The translations under genes and the position numbers were made by a program. Shown here one piece after another: positions 62,883 through 64,000 of a stretch of 64,000 bases of DNA. How positions within the stretch are numbered: position 1 is the stretch's first letter; every line of letters begins with the position of its first letter. The DNA is from an uncultured Pelagibacteraceae bacterium (lineage in GTDB: Bacteria; Pseudomonadota; Alphaproteobacteria; Pelagibacterales; Pelagibacteraceae), in NCBI GenBank assembly GCA_902555655.1, contig CACDSX010000001.1, positions 38,000 through 101,999 on the forward strand. The letters are read 5' to 3'. The notes under the pieces are model-generated. The model made no database searches and had not been told where the DNA came from. It was given only the letters and a program-made list of their open reading frames with translations.

Positions 62883-64000
62883 TAATTATAAAGTCGGATT
62901 AAAGTTGGAAATTTAAGTATATATTTATCTTTTTTAAAAATGGATAAACAGTTTTTAGCATTAATCTCAGTAGTTTTATGAGTAATAATAACAATAGTAG
63001 CTCTCTTATTTTTCTTATCAGGAGTTTGAATAATTCTTTTTACAGATATTTTAAACTTAGCAAAACGATTAGTAATATTTGATAAAACACCCGGTTTATC
63101 TTTTACTTCAAATCTTAAATATAAAGAATTTGAGTAATGATCATTGTTAAGAACATTAATCTTTTTTCTTTTATTATGAGGAATACCAAAAGGTTTTTTT
63201 ATATTACCTCGTAAAATTGAAATTAAATCAGAAAGTAATGAAGAGGATGTAGGTCCTGGACCAGCTCCCTCTCCCTGTAAAATACTTTCACCAACGGGTT
63301 TTCCATGAGTTATAACAGCATTCATTACTCCATTAACATTACCAATATAGGTATTTTTATTTACTAAACATGGGTGAACGGTTTCAAATAATTTGCCATT
63401 AATAATTTCAGATATACCTAATAACTTAATTCTTAGGTTTAATTGATTAGCTATTTTAATATCTTTTACATCAATATTTTCAATTCCTTCCATTATACAT
63501 TTATTTTTTGAAATCAAACTATTGAATGATAAGGCAGATAATATTCTTACTTTAGCAAATGCATCAAATCCATTTAAATCAAGTTTAGGGTTTCCTGGTT
63601 CTGCATAACCTAATTGTTGTGCTTTTTTAAGTACTTTATCAAAAGTTTCACCAGTTTTTTCCATCTCCGTTAATATATAATTTGTAGTACCATTTAAAAT
63701 TCCAAAAACTTTATTTATCTTATTAGTAATTAGCCCTTCTTTTATAGTCCTTATAATTGGAATACCACCTGCTACAGACGCTTCAAATTCTAAATTAACT
63801 TTATTTTTTTCTGCTAAGAATGCTAAATAATCGCCATGTTTCGCTAAAAGAGTTTTATTAGGTGTGATTACATTAATCTTATTTTTTAAAGCAGTTTCAA
63901 CAATTTTTTTAGAAATACCATCAGATAAACCTATGCATTCAAATAATATATCTACATTTTTTTTTTTTATAATATCTAAAGGATTTGAAATAAAAATTTT
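62882..64000 (-). CDS. hom: Homoserine dehydrogenase (N-terminus beyond window)
   Basis: Reverse frame stays open to the window edge (...IFISNPLDIIKKKNVDILFECIG...); GYAEPGNPKLDLNGFDAFAKVRILS; C-terminal ACT domain. Confidence 0.9.
   Translation of the reverse strand, partial: KIFISNPLDIIKKKNVDILFECIGLSDGISKKIVETALKNKINVITPNKTLLAKHGDYLAFLAEKNKVNLEFEASVAGGIPIIRTIKEGLITNKINKVFGILNGTTNYILTEMEKTGETFDKVLKKAQQLGYAEPGNPKLDLNGFDAFAKVRILSALSFNSLISKNKCIMEGIENIDVKDIKIANQLNLRIKLLGISEIINGKLFETVHPCLVNKNTYIGNVNGVMNAVITHGKPVGESILQGEGAGPGPTSSSLLSDLISILRGNIKKPFGIPHNKRKKINVLNNDHYSNSLYLRFEVKDKPGVLSNITNRFAKFKISVKRIIQTPDKKNKRATIVIITHKTTEINAKNCLSIFKKDKYILKFPTLIRLYN

Overview
AT-rich, tightly packed alphaproteobacterial window. 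Gene content and order (nagZ-scpAB-tatABC-serS-yajC-secDF, short intergenic gaps, low GC) look like a SAR11/Pelagibacter-type genome; this is an inference, with no database search run. The backbone holds the pst-pho phosphate operon, a zur-znuBC / znuA zinc locus, translation, replication and cell-wall genes, and four tRNAs (Lys-TTT, Ser-TGA, Pro-TGG, Glu-TTC). There are two accessory regions. (1) About 1.9 kb sits between tRNA-Lys and a perfect 45-bp duplicate of its 3' end (30445-30489 and 32319-32363). It has no integrase, carries three cargo ORFs (double-PDZ-like protein, small membrane protein, zinc-ribbon membrane protein), and has 11-bp-phased GTGTAC(A/G)GT repeats just inside both ends. 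(2) A surface-glycan island lies between tRNA-Glu and a tyrosine recombinase (about 49.7-60.1 kb). It encodes an apparently complete GDP-heptose set (gmhA, hddA, a fused hddC-gmhB), a GMD-like dehydratase, a transaldolase and several glycosyltransferases. Other observations: tandem Zur-box-like palindromes, a His-rich repeat in ZnuA, CDSs starting 5-6 nt after tRNA 3' ends, and 3' overlap of every convergent gene pair except the two next to mobile-looking DNA.
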